64,000 nt of DNA from Agrilactobacillus yilanensis. Its GTDB lineage: Bacteria; Bacillota; Bacilli; Lactobacillales; Lactobacillaceae. The position numbers and the translations under genes were made by a program. The stretch lies in contig NZ_RHOY01000016.1 of assembly GCF_003946725.1 (NCBI RefSeq), positions 17,924 to 81,923 on the forward strand, written 5' to 3'. This document shows, piece after piece, positions 17,733 to 29,488 of this stretch. Position 1 is the stretch's first letter. Each line of letters begins with the position of its first letter. Under the pieces are notes generated by a model. It saw nothing but the letters and a program-made list of their open reading frames with translations. It had not been told where the DNA came from and did not search any database.

Positions 17733-17771
17733 TTTACAACTGCTCCTCTCCAAACATCAAATTTATCACAA

Positions 17772-18068
17772 TTACGCTTCGCGTCTAACGATCATATGAC
17801 GTAACATACCGCCATCGATTTTAGCTAAACGGTCAAATTCATCAATTGCCGTTGTATCTTCAGCATTGATATTGACGATATGATAAACGCCTTCGTTATG
17901 CTTGTTGATTTCATAAGCAAAACGACGTTTTTGCCAATCTTTAGAATCAACGATTTCAGCACCGTTATCTTTCAAGATTGTATCAAAACGTTCAACCAGT
18001 GTGCTCTTACCTGCTTCATCAAGATCAGGATTGATGATATAAGTAATTTCATAATGTACTTTAGCCAC
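17772..18068 (-). CDS. rpsF: 30S ribosomal protein S6 (98 aa)
   Basis: A small ribosomal protein that pairs with S18; the sequence [34 protein letters not shown] and MLRHMIVRR is diagnostic. It is the first gene of the operon, with AAGGAGGTG before ATG 18068. The 5' leader contains a hairpin resembling the S6:S18-binding autoregulatory motif at 18122-18149. Confidence 0.98.
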   Translation of the reverse strand: MAKVHYEITYIINPDLDEAGKSTLVERFDTILKDNGAEIVDSKDWQKRRFAYEINKHNEGVYHIVNINAEDTTAIDEFDRLAKIDGGMLRHMIVRREA

Positions 18069-18121
18069 TGTCTTGCACCTCCTTATGGACTTTTGGCTGT
18101 TTAGATTTGCTAAACAACAAG

Positions 18122-18149
18122 GAGTTCTCCATCATTTTGACGGATACTC
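18122..18149 (-). promoter_or_regulatory. Candidate S6:S18-binding leader motif
   Basis: On the minus strand GAGT...ACTC encloses an internal loop carrying CCG and a hairpin TCA-aaa-TGA followed by TGG. A CCG-bearing internal loop in rpsF leaders is the known S6:S18 autoregulatory motif. The match rests on visual inspection. Confidence 0.55.
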
Positions 18150-18159
18150 ACAAATATTT

Positions 18160-18188
18160 ACTTTAGCATAAATTTAAGCCTTTTACAA
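18160..18188 (-). promoter_or_regulatory. Promoter of rpsF-ssb-rpsR
   Basis: Minus strand: TTGTAA (18188-18183), 17 bp, TAAAGT (18165-18160), with a TG one base before the -10 (extended -10). Confidence 0.65.
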
Positions 18189-18195
18189 TGAAAAC

Positions 18196-18276
18196 AAAAA
18201 AATAATTGTGTTGCCTAACCCGTTGTTGACTTTATTACAGTCAATCTTAGATTACGCAAAACAATTATTTTTTAAC
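18196..18276 (-). terminator. Long hairpin terminator after gyrA
   Basis: Read leftward, AAAATAATTGTTTTGC pairs with GCAACACAATTATTTT. It encloses a second hairpin TTGACT / AGTCAA and ends in a T7 run. It begins about 20 bp past the gyrA stop. Confidence 0.75.
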
Positions 18277-18295
18277 GTTTTAAATTGAAATTTAT

Positions 18296-20872
18296 TTAAA
18301 CTTGAGGTGCATCATCGTCGTCAGCTTGATCTTGTTGTGCGCGATCTAACAATGCATCGATTTCTGGATGTGCTTCGTCTGTTTCTGTGGCTGGTGCTGT
18401 AGCTTCTGATTCAGCCTCATTTTTCTTTTCCGCTTCAGGATCAACTTTGGCCATTGTGGAAACAATCGCTTCATCGTCCACCCGAATCAACCGAACACCT
18501 AAAGTAGCCCGACCTGTTTGCGAAATATTTTCTGCTTCAAATCGAATTAAGACACCGGTGTTTGTCATAACCAAAATATCTTCCGTGCCATGGACCGTCG
18601 TTACGCCAGCTAATGGCCCATTTTTACTGCTGATATTAGCGGTCTTAATCCCTTTACCGCCACGGCCTTTAATTAGATATTCTGCGGCTGGTGTCCGCTT
18701 GCCATAACCTTTTTCTGAAATGACAAAGACATCATAATCTGGCCGTAAAACATCACTGCCCACAACATAATCGGCTTCTCTTAAGCGGATACCCCGGACA
18801 CCAGCAGCTGTTCTGCCCATTGCCCGAACGTCTGCTTCGCTAAAGGAAACAGCGTAACCTAAGTGCGTGCCAATTAAAATATTTTGTTGGCCGTTTGTTA
18901 ACAAAACATTGCTTAATTCATCATCATCTCTAAGCGTTACGGCACGCAAGCCACTCTTGCGAATATTTTCAAATTCAGAAACTGCGGTCCGTTTTACCAC
19001 ACCATATTTTGTAATGAAGAACAAATAACTTTCTTCATCTTGGGTCGTCTGGTGTTTTGGAATATGGACAACCGTTTGAATTTTTTCATCAGAGTCAATC
19101 CCTAATAAGTTAATAATTGGAATTCCTTTAGCCGTCCGGCCGTACTCGGGAATTTCATAACCTTTCGAGCGATAAACCTTCCCTTGGTTAGTAAAGAATA
19201 ACAGCACATCATGGGTCGAGGTGATCACCAGATGTTCAATAAAGTCATCATCATGAACACCCATGCCTTGAATCCCACGGCCGCCGCGATTTTGAACTTT
19301 AAATTCAGTAGAAGGCATCCGTTTGATGTAACCATTATGGGTTAAGGTAATGGCTGATTCTTCTTCTTCGATCAAATCTTCGTCTTCAATGCTGAGCACT
19401 TCACCGACTAATAATTCCGTCCGCCGATCATCGCCATATTTCTTTTGGATTTCCAATAATTCTTCGTAGATGATTTGATTAATCCGTTCCTGATGATTCA
19501 AAATTTCTTGATAATCTGCAATATGTGCTTGTAATTCGTTATATTCAGACTCAATTTTATTTCGTTCCAAACCGGTTAACCGAACAAAACGCATATCCAA
19601 AATTGCCTGGGCCTGTTTATCACTTAAATGATATTGGCTCATCAATTCATTTTTAGCCACTTCACCCGTTGGCGAGTTACGAATTAAAGTAATAATAGCA
19701 TCCACATGATCTAAGGCAATCCGCAAGCCTTCCAAAATATGCGCTCTAGCTTGCGCCTTTTTCAGATCAAATTGCGTCCGACGCCGAATAACTTCTTCTT
19801 GATGTTTTAAATAATATTCTAAAATCTGCTTTAGATTTAAGACTTTTGGTGCGCCGTCTACAATGGCGACCATGTTAAAAGAAAAAGAAGTTTGCAGCGG
19901 TGTTAGCTTATACAAATTATTCAAAACAACCGTTGCGGTCACGTCACGGCGGACATCAATCACAATCCGCATCCCATCACGATCAGACTCATCGTTTAAA
20001 TCGGTAATGCCTTCTAAACGCTTGTCCCGAGCTAATTCAGCGATACGCTCCACTAATTTTGCTTTGTTCACCATGTAAGGAATTTCAGTAACGATAATCC
20101 GTTCCCGACCATTTTTTTGAACTTCTACATCTACTTTTGCCCGCAGAGTAATACTGCCGCGGCCCGTCTTATAAGCTTTACGAATGCCAGATTTGCCCAT
20201 CACAATTGCGCCGGTTGGGAAATCAGGCCCAGGTACAGCCTCCATCAAGTCTTCAATGCTTGCTTCAGGGTTGTCCATCAAAATATGCAGGGCTTTGATG
20301 ACTTCTGCCAGATTATGCGGTGGAATATTCGTAGTCATCCCAACGGCAATCCCCGTCGCCCCATTTACTAATAAGTTAGGGAAACGAGCTGGCAAAACAA
20401 CGGGTTCACGTTCACTGCCATCATAGTTATCTGTGAAATCAATTGTATCTTTATTGATATCCCGCAGCATTTCTGTGGCAATTTTACTCATCCGCGCTTC
20501 CGTATAACGCATCGCCGCTGCACCATCACCATCGACAGAGCCAAAATTCCCATGACCATCAACTAACATGTAACGGTAACTGAAATCTTGGGCCATCCGG
20601 ACCATAGATTCATAAATTGCCGAATCACCATGGGGGTGAAATTTCCCCATAACATCCCCGACAATCCGGGCTGATTTTTTATAAGGTTTGTCCGGAGTTA
20701 CCCCTAACTCGTTCATTCCGTATAAAATCCGCCGATGAACTGGCTTTAAGCCATCTCGGACATCTGGTAATGCCCGGGCCACGATAACACTCATGGCATA
20801 ATCTAAAAAAGAACTGCGCATGGTTTTGGATAGATTAACATCTGTGATGCGCCGATCCTGTGCATTATCCAT
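18296..20872 (-). CDS. gyrA: DNA gyrase subunit A (858 aa)
   Basis: The cleavage-rejoining subunit. The active-site Tyr lies in [11 protein letters not shown]. The quinolone-resistance region reads [10 protein letters not shown] with the susceptible-type Ser and Glu. The C-terminal beta-pinwheel contains the GyrA-box QNRGGRG. At 858 residues it is longer than the roughly 820-840 usual in Firmicutes, mainly because of an acidic Ala/Glu/Asp tail of about 45 residues. It lies 38 bp after gyrB in the same leftward operon. Confidence 0.98.
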   Translation of the reverse strand: MDNAQDRRITDVNLSKTMRSSFLDYAMSVIVARALPDVRDGLKPVHRRILYGMNELGVTPDKPYKKSARIVGDVMGKFHPHGDSAIYESMVRMAQDFSYRYMLVDGHGNFGSVDGDGAAAMRYTEARMSKIATEMLRDINKDTIDFTDNYDGSEREPVVLPARFPNLLVNGATGIAVGMTTNIPPHNLAEVIKALHILMDNPEASIEDLMEAVPGPDFPTGAIVMGKSGIRKAYKTGRGSITLRAKVDVEVQKNGRERIIVTEIPYMVNKAKLVERIAELARDKRLEGITDLNDESDRDGMRIVIDVRRDVTATVVLNNLYKLTPLQTSFSFNMVAIVDGAPKVLNLKQILEYYLKHQEEVIRRRTQFDLKKAQARAHILEGLRIALDHVDAIITLIRNSPTGEVAKNELMSQYHLSDKQAQAILDMRFVRLTGLERNKIESEYNELQAHIADYQEILNHQERINQIIYEELLEIQKKYGDDRRTELLVGEVLSIEDEDLIEEEESAITLTHNGYIKRMPSTEFKVQNRGGRGIQGMGVHDDDFIEHLVITSTHDVLLFFTNQGKVYRSKGYEIPEYGRTAKGIPIINLLGIDSDEKIQTVVHIPKHQTTQDEESYLFFITKYGVVKRTAVSEFENIRKSGLRAVTLRDDDELSNVLLTNGQQNILIGTHLGYAVSFSEADVRAMGRTAAGVRGIRLREADYVVGSDVLRPDYDVFVISEKGYGKRTPAAEYLIKGRGGKGIKTANISSKNGPLAGVTTVHGTEDILVMTNTGVLIRFEAENISQTGRATLGVRLIRVDDEAIVSTMAKVDPEAEKKNEAESEATAPATETDEAHPEIDALLDRAQQDQADDDDAPQV

Positions 20873-20910
20873 GTACTTTTCAAACTCCCTTCAATAGCAC
20901 CAAAACCTGT

Positions 20911-22974
<2,064 letters not shown>

Positions 22975-24102
22975 TTAACTTGACGGTTCATCTAATACGA
23001 TGCCGTCTTGAATTGTAAAAATTTTTGGTGTCTTAATAATTTCTTTGGCCACGCTATCCAAGCTCGTCGTCGTCAAAAAAGTCTGCACCTTATCTTGAAA
23101 GGCCTTTAACAAATGGGTTTGCCGGACATCATCTAATTCCGACAATACATCATCTAATAATAAAACTGGATATTCACCCGTTTGTGCTTGCATTAAATCA
23201 ATTTCGGCCAGCTTCACACTCAGCGCCGTTGTCCGCTGCTGACCTTGGGACCCAAACGCCTGAACATTTTGCCCATTTACATAAAACACAACATCATCCC
23301 GATGAGGCCCAAATAATGTTGTCCCATGTTCTATTTCACGTTTTTGATTCGTTTCATAAATTGTTTTAATTGCCTGATACAAAACTTCTTCAGAATCACT
23401 TAACTGTTCCGTTTTAACAAAGGTTTGATACTTAAAAGTCAATTGTTCTTGCTGATTGGTAATCTCTTGGTGAATAATCTGAGCGAAATTTTGCATCTGC
23501 TGCAATAGCTGATGCCGAATTTTAATCACCTTAGCACCAAAAGCGGCCAACTGATCCGATAAAACTTCTAAATAAATCAAATCATTGGCCTCTTTATATT
23601 TTAAACGGCGTAAATATAAATTTCTTTGTTTTAAGACCAGCTTATATTGGCTCAGATTCATCAAATAATTCATATTCATCTGACCAAATTCCATATCAAT
23701 GAATCGGCGTCGATTAGCTGGCGGTCCTTTTACAATTTCTAAGTCCTCTGGTGCAAACAAAACCACGTTAAAGTGGCCTAAATATGCTGAAAGTTTAGCC
23801 TGCTCTAAATGATTGACCTTAGCCCGCTTGCCTTGCTTGCTAATAATCAGCTCCAAGGGCAGCTTTCCGGTCTGGCGCTGAACGACACCTTCCAATCTAG
23901 CGAAATCCTGCTGCCAGCGAATTAGTGCCTTATCGTTGGCCGTTCGATGACTACGGGTTAATGCTAAAACATAGATGGCTTCCAATAAATTAGTTTTACC
24001 CTGTGCGTTCGCCCCGATAAAAATATTAATACCCTGATCAAAATTCAGGGTATTGGTTTCATAATTTCGAAAATTTGTTAATTCTAAACGTTCTAAAAAC
24101 AT
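22975..24102 (-). CDS. recF: DNA replication and repair protein RecF (375 aa)
   Basis: An SMC-like ATPase that loads RecA at gaps. It has Walker A GANAQGKTN, and LLLDDVLSELD as Walker B with signature region. ATG 24102 gives the standard N-terminus MFLERLELTNFRNY and overlaps the yaaA stop (TAATATG), so the two are translationally coupled. An in-frame ATG 24 bp upstream lies inside yaaA and is not needed. Confidence 0.96.
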   Translation of the reverse strand: MFLERLELTNFRNYETNTLNFDQGINIFIGANAQGKTNLLEAIYVLALTRSHRTANDKALIRWQQDFARLEGVVQRQTGKLPLELIISKQGKRAKVNHLEQAKLSAYLGHFNVVLFAPEDLEIVKGPPANRRRFIDMEFGQMNMNYLMNLSQYKLVLKQRNLYLRRLKYKEANDLIYLEVLSDQLAAFGAKVIKIRHQLLQQMQNFAQIIHQEITNQQEQLTFKYQTFVKTEQLSDSEEVLYQAIKTIYETNQKREIEHGTTLFGPHRDDVVFYVNGQNVQAFGSQGQQRTTALSVKLAEIDLMQAQTGEYPVLLLDDVLSELDDVRQTHLLKAFQDKVQTFLTTTSLDSVAKEIIKTPKIFTIQDGIVLDEPSS

Positions 24103-24103
24103 A

Positions 24104-24325
24104 TTAAACCTGCTTTTGGATTTCAAAAGTCTGATCTAGAACTTCTAAAATATCGCCAGGATAAAGTTTTCGACCACGACGCTGCTCAGCTTCATGGTTC
24201 ACAAAGACAACATTTTCTTGTAAAAACCACTTTGCCTGGCCGCCAGTACCTATAATGCCTTCTTCTTTCAAAACTTGCGTCAGTGTAATATAAGGTTGTG
24301 AAATAACAACAGTTTTCAGCGACAC
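24104..24325 (-). CDS. yaaA: S4-domain RNA-binding protein YaaA (73 aa)
   Basis: A small S4-type RNA-binding protein found between dnaN and recF in Firmicutes; YaaA is linked to ribosome assembly. The segment GGQAKWFLQENVVFVNHEAEQRRGRKLYPGD is the S4 core. GTG 24325 is chosen since GGAGGTGATG precedes it at correct spacing; a longer frame to 24346 would include the ribosome binding site. Confidence 0.92.
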   Translation of the reverse strand: MSLKTVVISQPYITLTQVLKEEGIIGTGGQAKWFLQENVVFVNHEAEQRRGRKLYPGDILEVLDQTFEIQKQV

Positions 24326-24407
24326 TTCATCACCTCCAGTGAACAAACTTAAAACCCAATGTTTTAAGCAGCTAAAAAACCGAATATATCAGTAGGATCT
24401 CTATACT

Positions 24408-24436
24408 ATTATAGACTTTTATATCTTAAAAAACAA
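24408..24436 (-). promoter_or_regulatory. Promoter of yaaA-recF-gyrB-gyrA
   Basis: Minus-strand TATAAT (24413-24408) with a T-rich -35 region (TTTGTT) about 18 bp upstream. The gap 24326-24779 has no gene. It also holds an 18-bp near-direct repeat GTCCATTTYAGCCAAWTT at 24455-24472 and 24531-24548, and an AGCCAAA/TTTGGCT hairpin at about 24540-24570. Confidence 0.55.
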
Positions 24437-24637
24437 ACTATTTGAGGTAAAAACGTCCATTTCAGCCAATTTATTTGTAATAAGTATCTTATGACTAAAA
24501 CAGGGGAAAACAATTCAAAAAGCAAAATAAGTCCATTTTAGCCAAATTAGCCTTAATTTTTCATTTTGGCTCGCTAAAAACACAAAGCAATAACTTAAAT
24601 TTCAATCAATTTAAGTTCAAAGCGTTAAAAAACACCT

Positions 24638-24689
24638 AAAAAAGTGTCCAAACTAGCACAATTTTTCTTGTGTAGTAGGACACTTTTTC
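24638..24689. terminator. Two-helix bidirectional terminator after dnaN
   Basis: AAAAAGTGTCC / GGACACTTTTT forms an outer 11-bp stem that encloses a second hairpin CACAA / TTGTG. A- and T-runs flank both sides, so it can work in both directions; for dnaN it lies about 90 bp after the stop. Confidence 0.8.
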
Positions 24690-24779
24690 GTTATTTAATG
24701 ACACTCAACTTTTAATACAAACCGCTGAATACAGCATCAGTACAACTGATATACAAGAATTTTAAATTTGGTATACCAA

Positions 24780-25919
24780 TTAAAAAGTCCGGACAGGTGT
24801 AATTAATTGAATAAAATTGTCGTCGTCTTCAGAAGGCACTAACGTAAATGGCCGCAATGCTGAAGTGAAGGCGACTTTCACGTTAGTTTGGCCAAAGGAC
24901 CGCAATGCGTCTTTCATATAATCCGGATTAAATGAAATATCCAAACGTTCACCAGATAAATTTTCGAATTTTAAAGCTTCTTCCACATTCCCGAGTTCTG
25001 GGGAATTACTGTAAATCGTTGCCACTTGATCAGCAGGTTCAAAGACTAACCGGACTACGTTGTTTTGACTCGCATGAGACAGTAAAGAAGCCCGTTCAAT
25101 CGAAGCTAATAAGACATTAGACTCAAATTCAACTTGCGTCGTTGACTCTGTTGGAATTAAACGATCTGTATCCGGATAAGTGCCTTCCAAAAGCCGCGAA
25201 TAAAATTGAATCGTCCCTGCGGTAAATAAAACTTGGTTTTCGGTAATTCTTAAGTCGACTTCTTCGATATCTTCTGTTAAAATTTTAGCCAGTTCCGTTA
25301 AACTTTTACCAGGAATAATGACATCATATTCTAGATTTTGCGTATTTTCTAAAGTCAGCTTCCGTTGAGACAACCGATGACTGTCCGTTGCCACGGCTGA
25401 AAGCAATTGATCATTGACTTTCAAGTGAACCCCGGTCAAAATTGGCCGACTTTCTTGGTTTGAAACTGCAATAACCGTTTGAGAAATCACTTGTTTTAAA
25501 ATATCTGCAGAAAGTGTCAGTTTTTGGGCCGCATTAACTTCTGGCAGTCTAGGATAGCTGTTGGCATCTAAACCATTAATATTAAATGAAGCAGGCCCTG
25601 AAGTGATCGTTGTTTGGAAGCCTTCTTCAACAATAATTGTCATTAAGTTATTCGGTAATTTTTTAACGATTTCGCCAAAGAACCGGGCAGGTAACACAAT
25701 ATTGCCGGTTTCTGCAATCACTAATTGGGCATCGGGATCATTAACATCAATGATGGCCTCAATGGAAATGTCCGCATCACTACCCGTTAAAGTAAGGCCA
25801 TTATGCGTTAATTCTAATTTAAGTCCGGTTAAAATTGGAATGGTAACTTTATTGGAAATAGCCCGTTGAACATCATTTAAAGTTTTTATGAATCTTGAAC
25901 GGCTAATTGTAAATTTCAT
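24780..25919 (-). CDS. dnaN: DNA polymerase III beta subunit, sliding clamp (379 aa)
   Basis: The ring clamp that holds DNA polymerase III on DNA and binds partner proteins. Length and sequence are normal: MKFTISRSRFIKTLNDVQRAIS at the start, and the C-terminal TLVPSEDDDNFIQLITPVRTF forms part of the partner-binding pocket. ATG 25919 follows TAGGAGGATG. It lies 176 bp after dnaA; that gap holds the DnaA-trio region. Confidence 0.98.
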   Translation of the reverse strand: MKFTISRSRFIKTLNDVQRAISNKVTIPILTGLKLELTHNGLTLTGSDADISIEAIIDVNDPDAQLVIAETGNIVLPARFFGEIVKKLPNNLMTIIVEEGFQTTITSGPASFNINGLDANSYPRLPEVNAAQKLTLSADILKQVISQTVIAVSNQESRPILTGVHLKVNDQLLSAVATDSHRLSQRKLTLENTQNLEYDVIIPGKSLTELAKILTEDIEEVDLRITENQVLFTAGTIQFYSRLLEGTYPDTDRLIPTESTTQVEFESNVLLASIERASLLSHASQNNVVRLVFEPADQVATIYSNSPELGNVEEALKFENLSGERLDISFNPDYMKDALRSFGQTNVKVAFTSALRPFTLVPSEDDDNFIQLITPVRTF

Positions 25920-25975
25920 GAAGCATCCTCCTAGGGTACAACTTGTTTTTTAGATAAATCTATTAATTAATAATG

Positions 25976-26093
25976 TAGTAATAGTAGTAGAGCGGTGAAT
26001 ACTGTGGAAAACTAAAAAAAAGAAGGCCTATTTAGTTTTTCACATGTGGATAAAAAAAGGATAACCTTGAGGAAAAGCCAAAAGTTATCCCCA
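25976..26093 (-). other. oriC unwinding region: DnaA-trios and DnaA boxes between dnaA and dnaN
   Basis: Five contiguous trinucleotides TAG-TAA-TAG-TAG-TAG (25976-25990) are followed by GC-richer AGCGGTG and a DnaA-box-like TGTGGAAAA (26003-26011). A consensus box TGTGGATAA (26045-26053) and a near box TTATCCCCA (26085-26093) follow. Read 3' to 5', TAG is GAT, the DnaA-trio. The order box, GC cluster, trios matches the basal origin unwinding element described in Bacillus subtilis. Confidence 0.85.
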
Positions 26094-26095
26094 GA

Positions 26096-27460
26096 TCAAT
26101 TTTTCAAAAGATTCTTTAATTCTGCAATATTATTCTTTAAATCTTGATCATCGCTAAGACTTTGATCAATTTTTTCATGGGCATGGATAACGGTGGTATG
26201 ATCTTTACCGCCAAACTCCATGCCTATTTTTGGTAGCGAACTATCTGTGAGTTCTCGAGATAGATACATAGCAATTTGTCTTGGCACAACAATGCCTTTA
26301 TTGCGTTTTTTACCTTTAAGATCTGTCAAAGAAATATGGTAATATTTGGCTACGGTTTCTTGAATTTTAAGAATAGATAAGCCGTTAGCGGCGTCACTCA
26401 ACTTCAGGCTCTTCAAGGCATCAGCCGCCAGACTAGTGGAAATAACTTCATTTTTCATATTGGCGTAAGCATGTACTCGAATTAAGGCGCCTTCTAGTTC
26501 CCGAATATTGGAATCAATCTGGCCTGCGATATAAGACAAAGTATCATCTGGAATGTCCAGTTGGTCCGCATCGGCTTTATTGCGTAAAATAGCAATCCGA
26601 GTTTCTAAGTCTGGCGGTGTAATGTCAACAGATAAGCCCCATTTAAAGCGAGAAACTAAGCGGTCTTGCAGTTTTGGAATTTCATTTGGCAAACGATCAG
26701 AAGTGAGGACAATTTGTTTTTTTTCTTCATATAAATCATTAAATGTATGGAAAAACTCTTCTTGTGTCGCTTCTTTATCCGCAAAAAACTGCACGTCATC
26801 TACCATTAATAGGTCCACGCTACGATATTCTTCACGGAATTGTTTTTGTGTGTTGGTTTGAATCGCACTGACAAGGTCATTCGTAAAAGTTTCGCTGGTT
26901 ACATATTTGACTTTTGCGTTGGGTTTATTGGTTAACAACTGATGGCCGATAGCTTGCATCAAATGGGTTTTACCCAAACCCACGCCCCCATATAAAAATA
27001 GTGGGTTGTATAAAACGCCAGGCTCTTCTGAAACAACTAACGCCGCTGCATGGGCCATTTGATTACCGGTACCCGTGACAAAAGTTTCAAAAGTGTATTT
27101 GCTGTTTAAATGCGTATTCGTTAAGAATCGATTGGTTTCGGTCGCTGCTTCAGTTGTTTCTTTTTTGGCCGGTTCTGTGGTGGCTTCCGGTGCTGTTAAA
27201 TCAGCATCATCTTCAGCGGCAACGATCAAAATTGGATTTAACTCGACGTTAAAATGCGCATAAATGATTTCGACGATTTTTGTTAAAATATTGCTCTCCC
27301 AATAATCCTTATGCAATTTCGAAGGTACAGAAATCTTTAGGTTATTACCGACTAAGGCCACAGGTTTTGCAGATTGAATCCAAGTTCGATAACTGACTAA
27401 AGTGAAACTTGCTTGAAATTGCTGATCAATGTAGTGCCAAAGCTCCTCTAAATTTGGCAA
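26096..27460 (-). CDS. dnaA: Chromosomal replication initiator DnaA (454 aa)
   Basis: An AAA+ initiator that binds DnaA boxes and opens oriC. Domain I is at the N-terminus (about 1-85), followed by an Ala/Thr/Glu-rich domain II linker. AAA+ Walker A is GGVGLGKTH, Walker B is LMVDDVQF, and the domain IV DnaA-box helix-turn-helix is at the C-terminus ([21 protein letters not shown]). TTG 27460 is chosen because AAGGGGAGGG lies 5' of it, overlapping the in-frame ATG at 27481. Flanked on both sides by DnaA-box regions. Confidence 0.97.
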   Translation of the reverse strand: MPNLEELWHYIDQQFQASFTLVSYRTWIQSAKPVALVGNNLKISVPSKLHKDYWESNILTKIVEIIYAHFNVELNPILIVAAEDDADLTAPEATTEPAKKETTEAATETNRFLTNTHLNSKYTFETFVTGTGNQMAHAAALVVSEEPGVLYNPLFLYGGVGLGKTHLMQAIGHQLLTNKPNAKVKYVTSETFTNDLVSAIQTNTQKQFREEYRSVDLLMVDDVQFFADKEATQEEFFHTFNDLYEEKKQIVLTSDRLPNEIPKLQDRLVSRFKWGLSVDITPPDLETRIAILRNKADADQLDIPDDTLSYIAGQIDSNIRELEGALIRVHAYANMKNEVISTSLAADALKSLKLSDAANGLSILKIQETVAKYYHISLTDLKGKKRNKGIVVPRQIAMYLSRELTDSSLPKIGMEFGGKDHTTVIHAHEKIDQSLSDDQDLKNNIAELKNLLKN

Positions 27461-27540
27461 CGATTTTTCCCTCCCCTTCAACTTGATAAAGTGTATTCTA
27501 AAAAGTTATGCACATTTTTAGTGTACTGAAATATTTTAGC

Positions 27541-27860
27541 ATTTATAAAAAAAGTTTTCCACAGGAAGATCGCTAAGATTTATTTAAATCACAATTCCCA
27601 AAAACAAAAATATTAATGACTGTGGATAGTGGGGATTTTAATAAAATTTTTGAGTTATCCACAGATGACATCTGAATACAAAAGCCTATAGTATACCATT
27701 ATTAATGGTTATTAACACACAAAAAACGAAGCTGTGGATAGTTTAAAATTAACAGCGTTAACTTGTGGATACTCCTCAAAAAAGGCTGTGGAAAACTTTT
27801 AAACTAAAAAATTATATTTTTTTGATAGGCACATCTTTTTAGTGAGCTGTGGATAAAATT
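27541..27860. other. oriC DnaA-box cluster between dnaA and rpmH
   Basis: The 535-bp gap has no gene but many DnaA boxes. A consensus TTATCCACA is at 27655-27663 and a consensus TGTGGATAA at 27848-27856. Near matches are at 27555-27563 (TTTTCCACA), 27621-27629 and 27733-27741 (TGTGGATAG), 27764-27772 (TGTGGATAC) and 27787-27795 (TGTGGAAAA). The interval is AT-rich. Together with the dnaA-dnaN gap this forms a bipartite origin of the Bacillus type, flanked by rpmH and dnaA. Confidence 0.92.
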
Positions 27861-27884
27861 GCGCCACAGAATTTAAAATTTTAT

Positions 27885-27912
27885 TTGCGTTCTATCAAAA
27901 ATGTGATATTAT
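27885..27912 (+). promoter_or_regulatory. Promoter of rpmH
   Basis: TTGCGT (27885-27890), 16 bp, TATTAT (27907-27912), giving a leader of about 75 nt. Confidence 0.6.
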
Positions 27913-27995
27913 AGGCTAGTGATTGTATTTAACGGTGTATTTCTATGATCTAAACTTAAATAAATTTTCACCGTATCATCCGAGGAGGTGTAGTT

Positions 27996-28136
27996 TTGAC
28001 AACAAAACGGACTTATCAACCTAAGAAACGTCATCGTGAACGTGTCCATGGTTTCAAGAAGAGAATGAGTACTAAAAACGGCCGTAAGGTATTAGCTAGA
28101 CGCCGTGCAAAAGGCAGAAAGGTATTGTCTGCATAA
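27996..28136 (+). CDS. rpmH: 50S ribosomal protein L34 (46 aa)
   Basis: The 46-residue basic protein starts [20 protein letters not shown] and ends [11 protein letters not shown], which is diagnostic for L34. Start TTG 27996 has CGAGGAGGTG upstream. It is the first rightward gene next to oriC, the conserved Firmicutes arrangement. Confidence 0.98.
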   Translation: MTTKRTYQPKKRHRERVHGFKKRMSTKNGRKVLARRRAKGRKVLSA

Positions 28137-28138
28137 GG

Positions 28139-28165
28139 CCACTGATGATTCAGTGGTTTTTTATT
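28139..28165 (+). terminator. Terminator or attenuator between rpmH and rnpA
   Basis: CCACTG / CAGTGG, a 6-bp stem, followed by T6. It is short, so it may let part of the transcription continue into rnpA, as the two genes often share transcripts. Confidence 0.7.
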
Positions 28166-28223
28166 TAGCTTTTTTAATCATTTCCTATTAATATAGGTAA
28201 ATTTAGTTAGGATAAGGATAATT

Positions 28224-28589
28224 ATGCGTAAATCGTATCGGATTAAAAAGGAGGCCGAGTTCCAAAACGTTTTTACAACTGGAGCTTCGATGGCCAATCG
28301 GAATTTTGTTGTCTGTCATTTAACGGTGCCTGCACAAAAGCATTTTCGTGTCGGCATTTCCGTTGGTAAAAAGGTTGGCCATACTGCGGTCTTACGTAAT
28401 CAAATTAAACGTTATATTCGACAAAGCTTGTTAGAATTGAAACCTTATCTAAAGCAAGATGTTGATTTTTTAGTGATCGCCCGTAAACCAAGTAAAGATT
28501 TAGACTTTTTTGAGACGAAAAAAAATTTGATTCATGTCTTCAAACTGGCGGGCTTGCTAGACAAAGATTTTGAAATGACAAAATCTTAA
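28224..28589 (+). CDS. rnpA: Ribonuclease P protein component (121 aa)
   Basis: The protein subunit that assists the RNase P RNA in 5' maturation of tRNAs. It has [17 protein letters not shown] at the start and the conserved RNR-type motif as [16 protein letters not shown] (about 53-68). The length is normal. It is followed by yidC with a 38-bp gap, the typical order rpmH-rnpA-yidC-khpB. Confidence 0.97.
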   Translation: MRKSYRIKKEAEFQNVFTTGASMANRNFVVCHLTVPAQKHFRVGISVGKKVGHTAVLRNQIKRYIRQSLLELKPYLKQDVDFLVIARKPSKDLDFFETKKNLIHVFKLAGLLDKDFEMTKS

Positions 28590-28627
28590 TTGAGACGGGT
28601 AATCAAGAAAATGATGAGGGAATGCTT

Positions 28628-29470
28628 TTGAATAAACGACAACTTAAACGCTTAGCTTTATTTGGCTTTTTGGCGCTACTAATTGTAGTATTATCTGGCT
28701 GTACCAATATCACTACGCCAGTAACGAAGGATAGTACAGGTATTTGGGATCATTACATAGTTTATAACTTCTCACAGTTTATTTTATGGATCGCACATAT
28801 CTTTAATAACAGTTTTGGCTGGGCCATTGTGATCTTTACGATTATTATTCGGTTGGTTTTATTACCATTAAATCATTTCCAAATGAAGAGTATGCGGAAA
28901 CAAATGGAAATTCAGCCAGAATTAGAAGCACTACGTAAGAAATATGATGCTAAAGATGCGGACACACAGCGTAAATTGCAGACGGAAACGCAAAAGTTGA
29001 TGTCTGAAGCTGGCGTTAATCCACTGATGGGTTGTTTACCGTTAGTGATTCAGTTACCATTTATGTATGCGTTGTTCCAGGCGATTGCCAGAACGAAAGC
29101 TTTAAGTGAAGGTAGTTTCTTATGGATGCAGCTTGGGGCTAAAGATCCGTACTACATTATGCCAATTTTAGCGGCGCTGTTCACTTTAGCCACTTCTTAT
29201 CTTTCTAGTTTGTCACAGCCAACGCAAAATGCGACAACGCGGATGATGACTTGGGGGATGCCAATCATTATTTTGTTCACCTCCTTGAATTTCCAGTCAG
29301 CGATTACCTTATATTGGGTAGTTTCTAACGCTTTCCAAGTTGGGCAGACACTATTATTACAAAATCCTTATAAGATCATTCGAGAAAGAGAAGCAAAGGT
29401 ACAAGCGAAAAAAGATCGCGAAAAAGCATTACAGAAGGCACGAAAGAAAGCTTATCGGCGAAAACGATAG
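28628..29470 (+). CDS. yidC: Membrane protein insertase YidC/OxaA (280 aa)
   Basis: Inserts and folds membrane proteins. A lipoprotein signal peptide ends in VLSGC (lipobox Cys about residue 24). It is followed by five hydrophobic segments with FTIIIRLVLLP containing the hydrophilic-groove Arg, PLMGCLPLVIQLP, and a very basic C-terminal tail that can contact ribosomes. TTG 28628 is chosen over ATG 28622, since GAGGG ends at 28620 and gives proper spacing to the TTG. Usual length for a Firmicutes YidC1. Confidence 0.96.
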   Translation: MNKRQLKRLALFGFLALLIVVLSGCTNITTPVTKDSTGIWDHYIVYNFSQFILWIAHIFNNSFGWAIVIFTIIIRLVLLPLNHFQMKSMRKQMEIQPELEALRKKYDAKDADTQRKLQTETQKLMSEAGVNPLMGCLPLVIQLPFMYALFQAIARTKALSEGSFLWMQLGAKDPYYIMPILAALFTLATSYLSSLSQPTQNATTRMMTWGMPIIILFTSLNFQSAITLYWVVSNAFQVGQTLLLQNPYKIIREREAKVQAKKDREKALQKARKKAYRRKR

Positions 29471-29488
29471 TAAAGAGGAGGTTTATCC

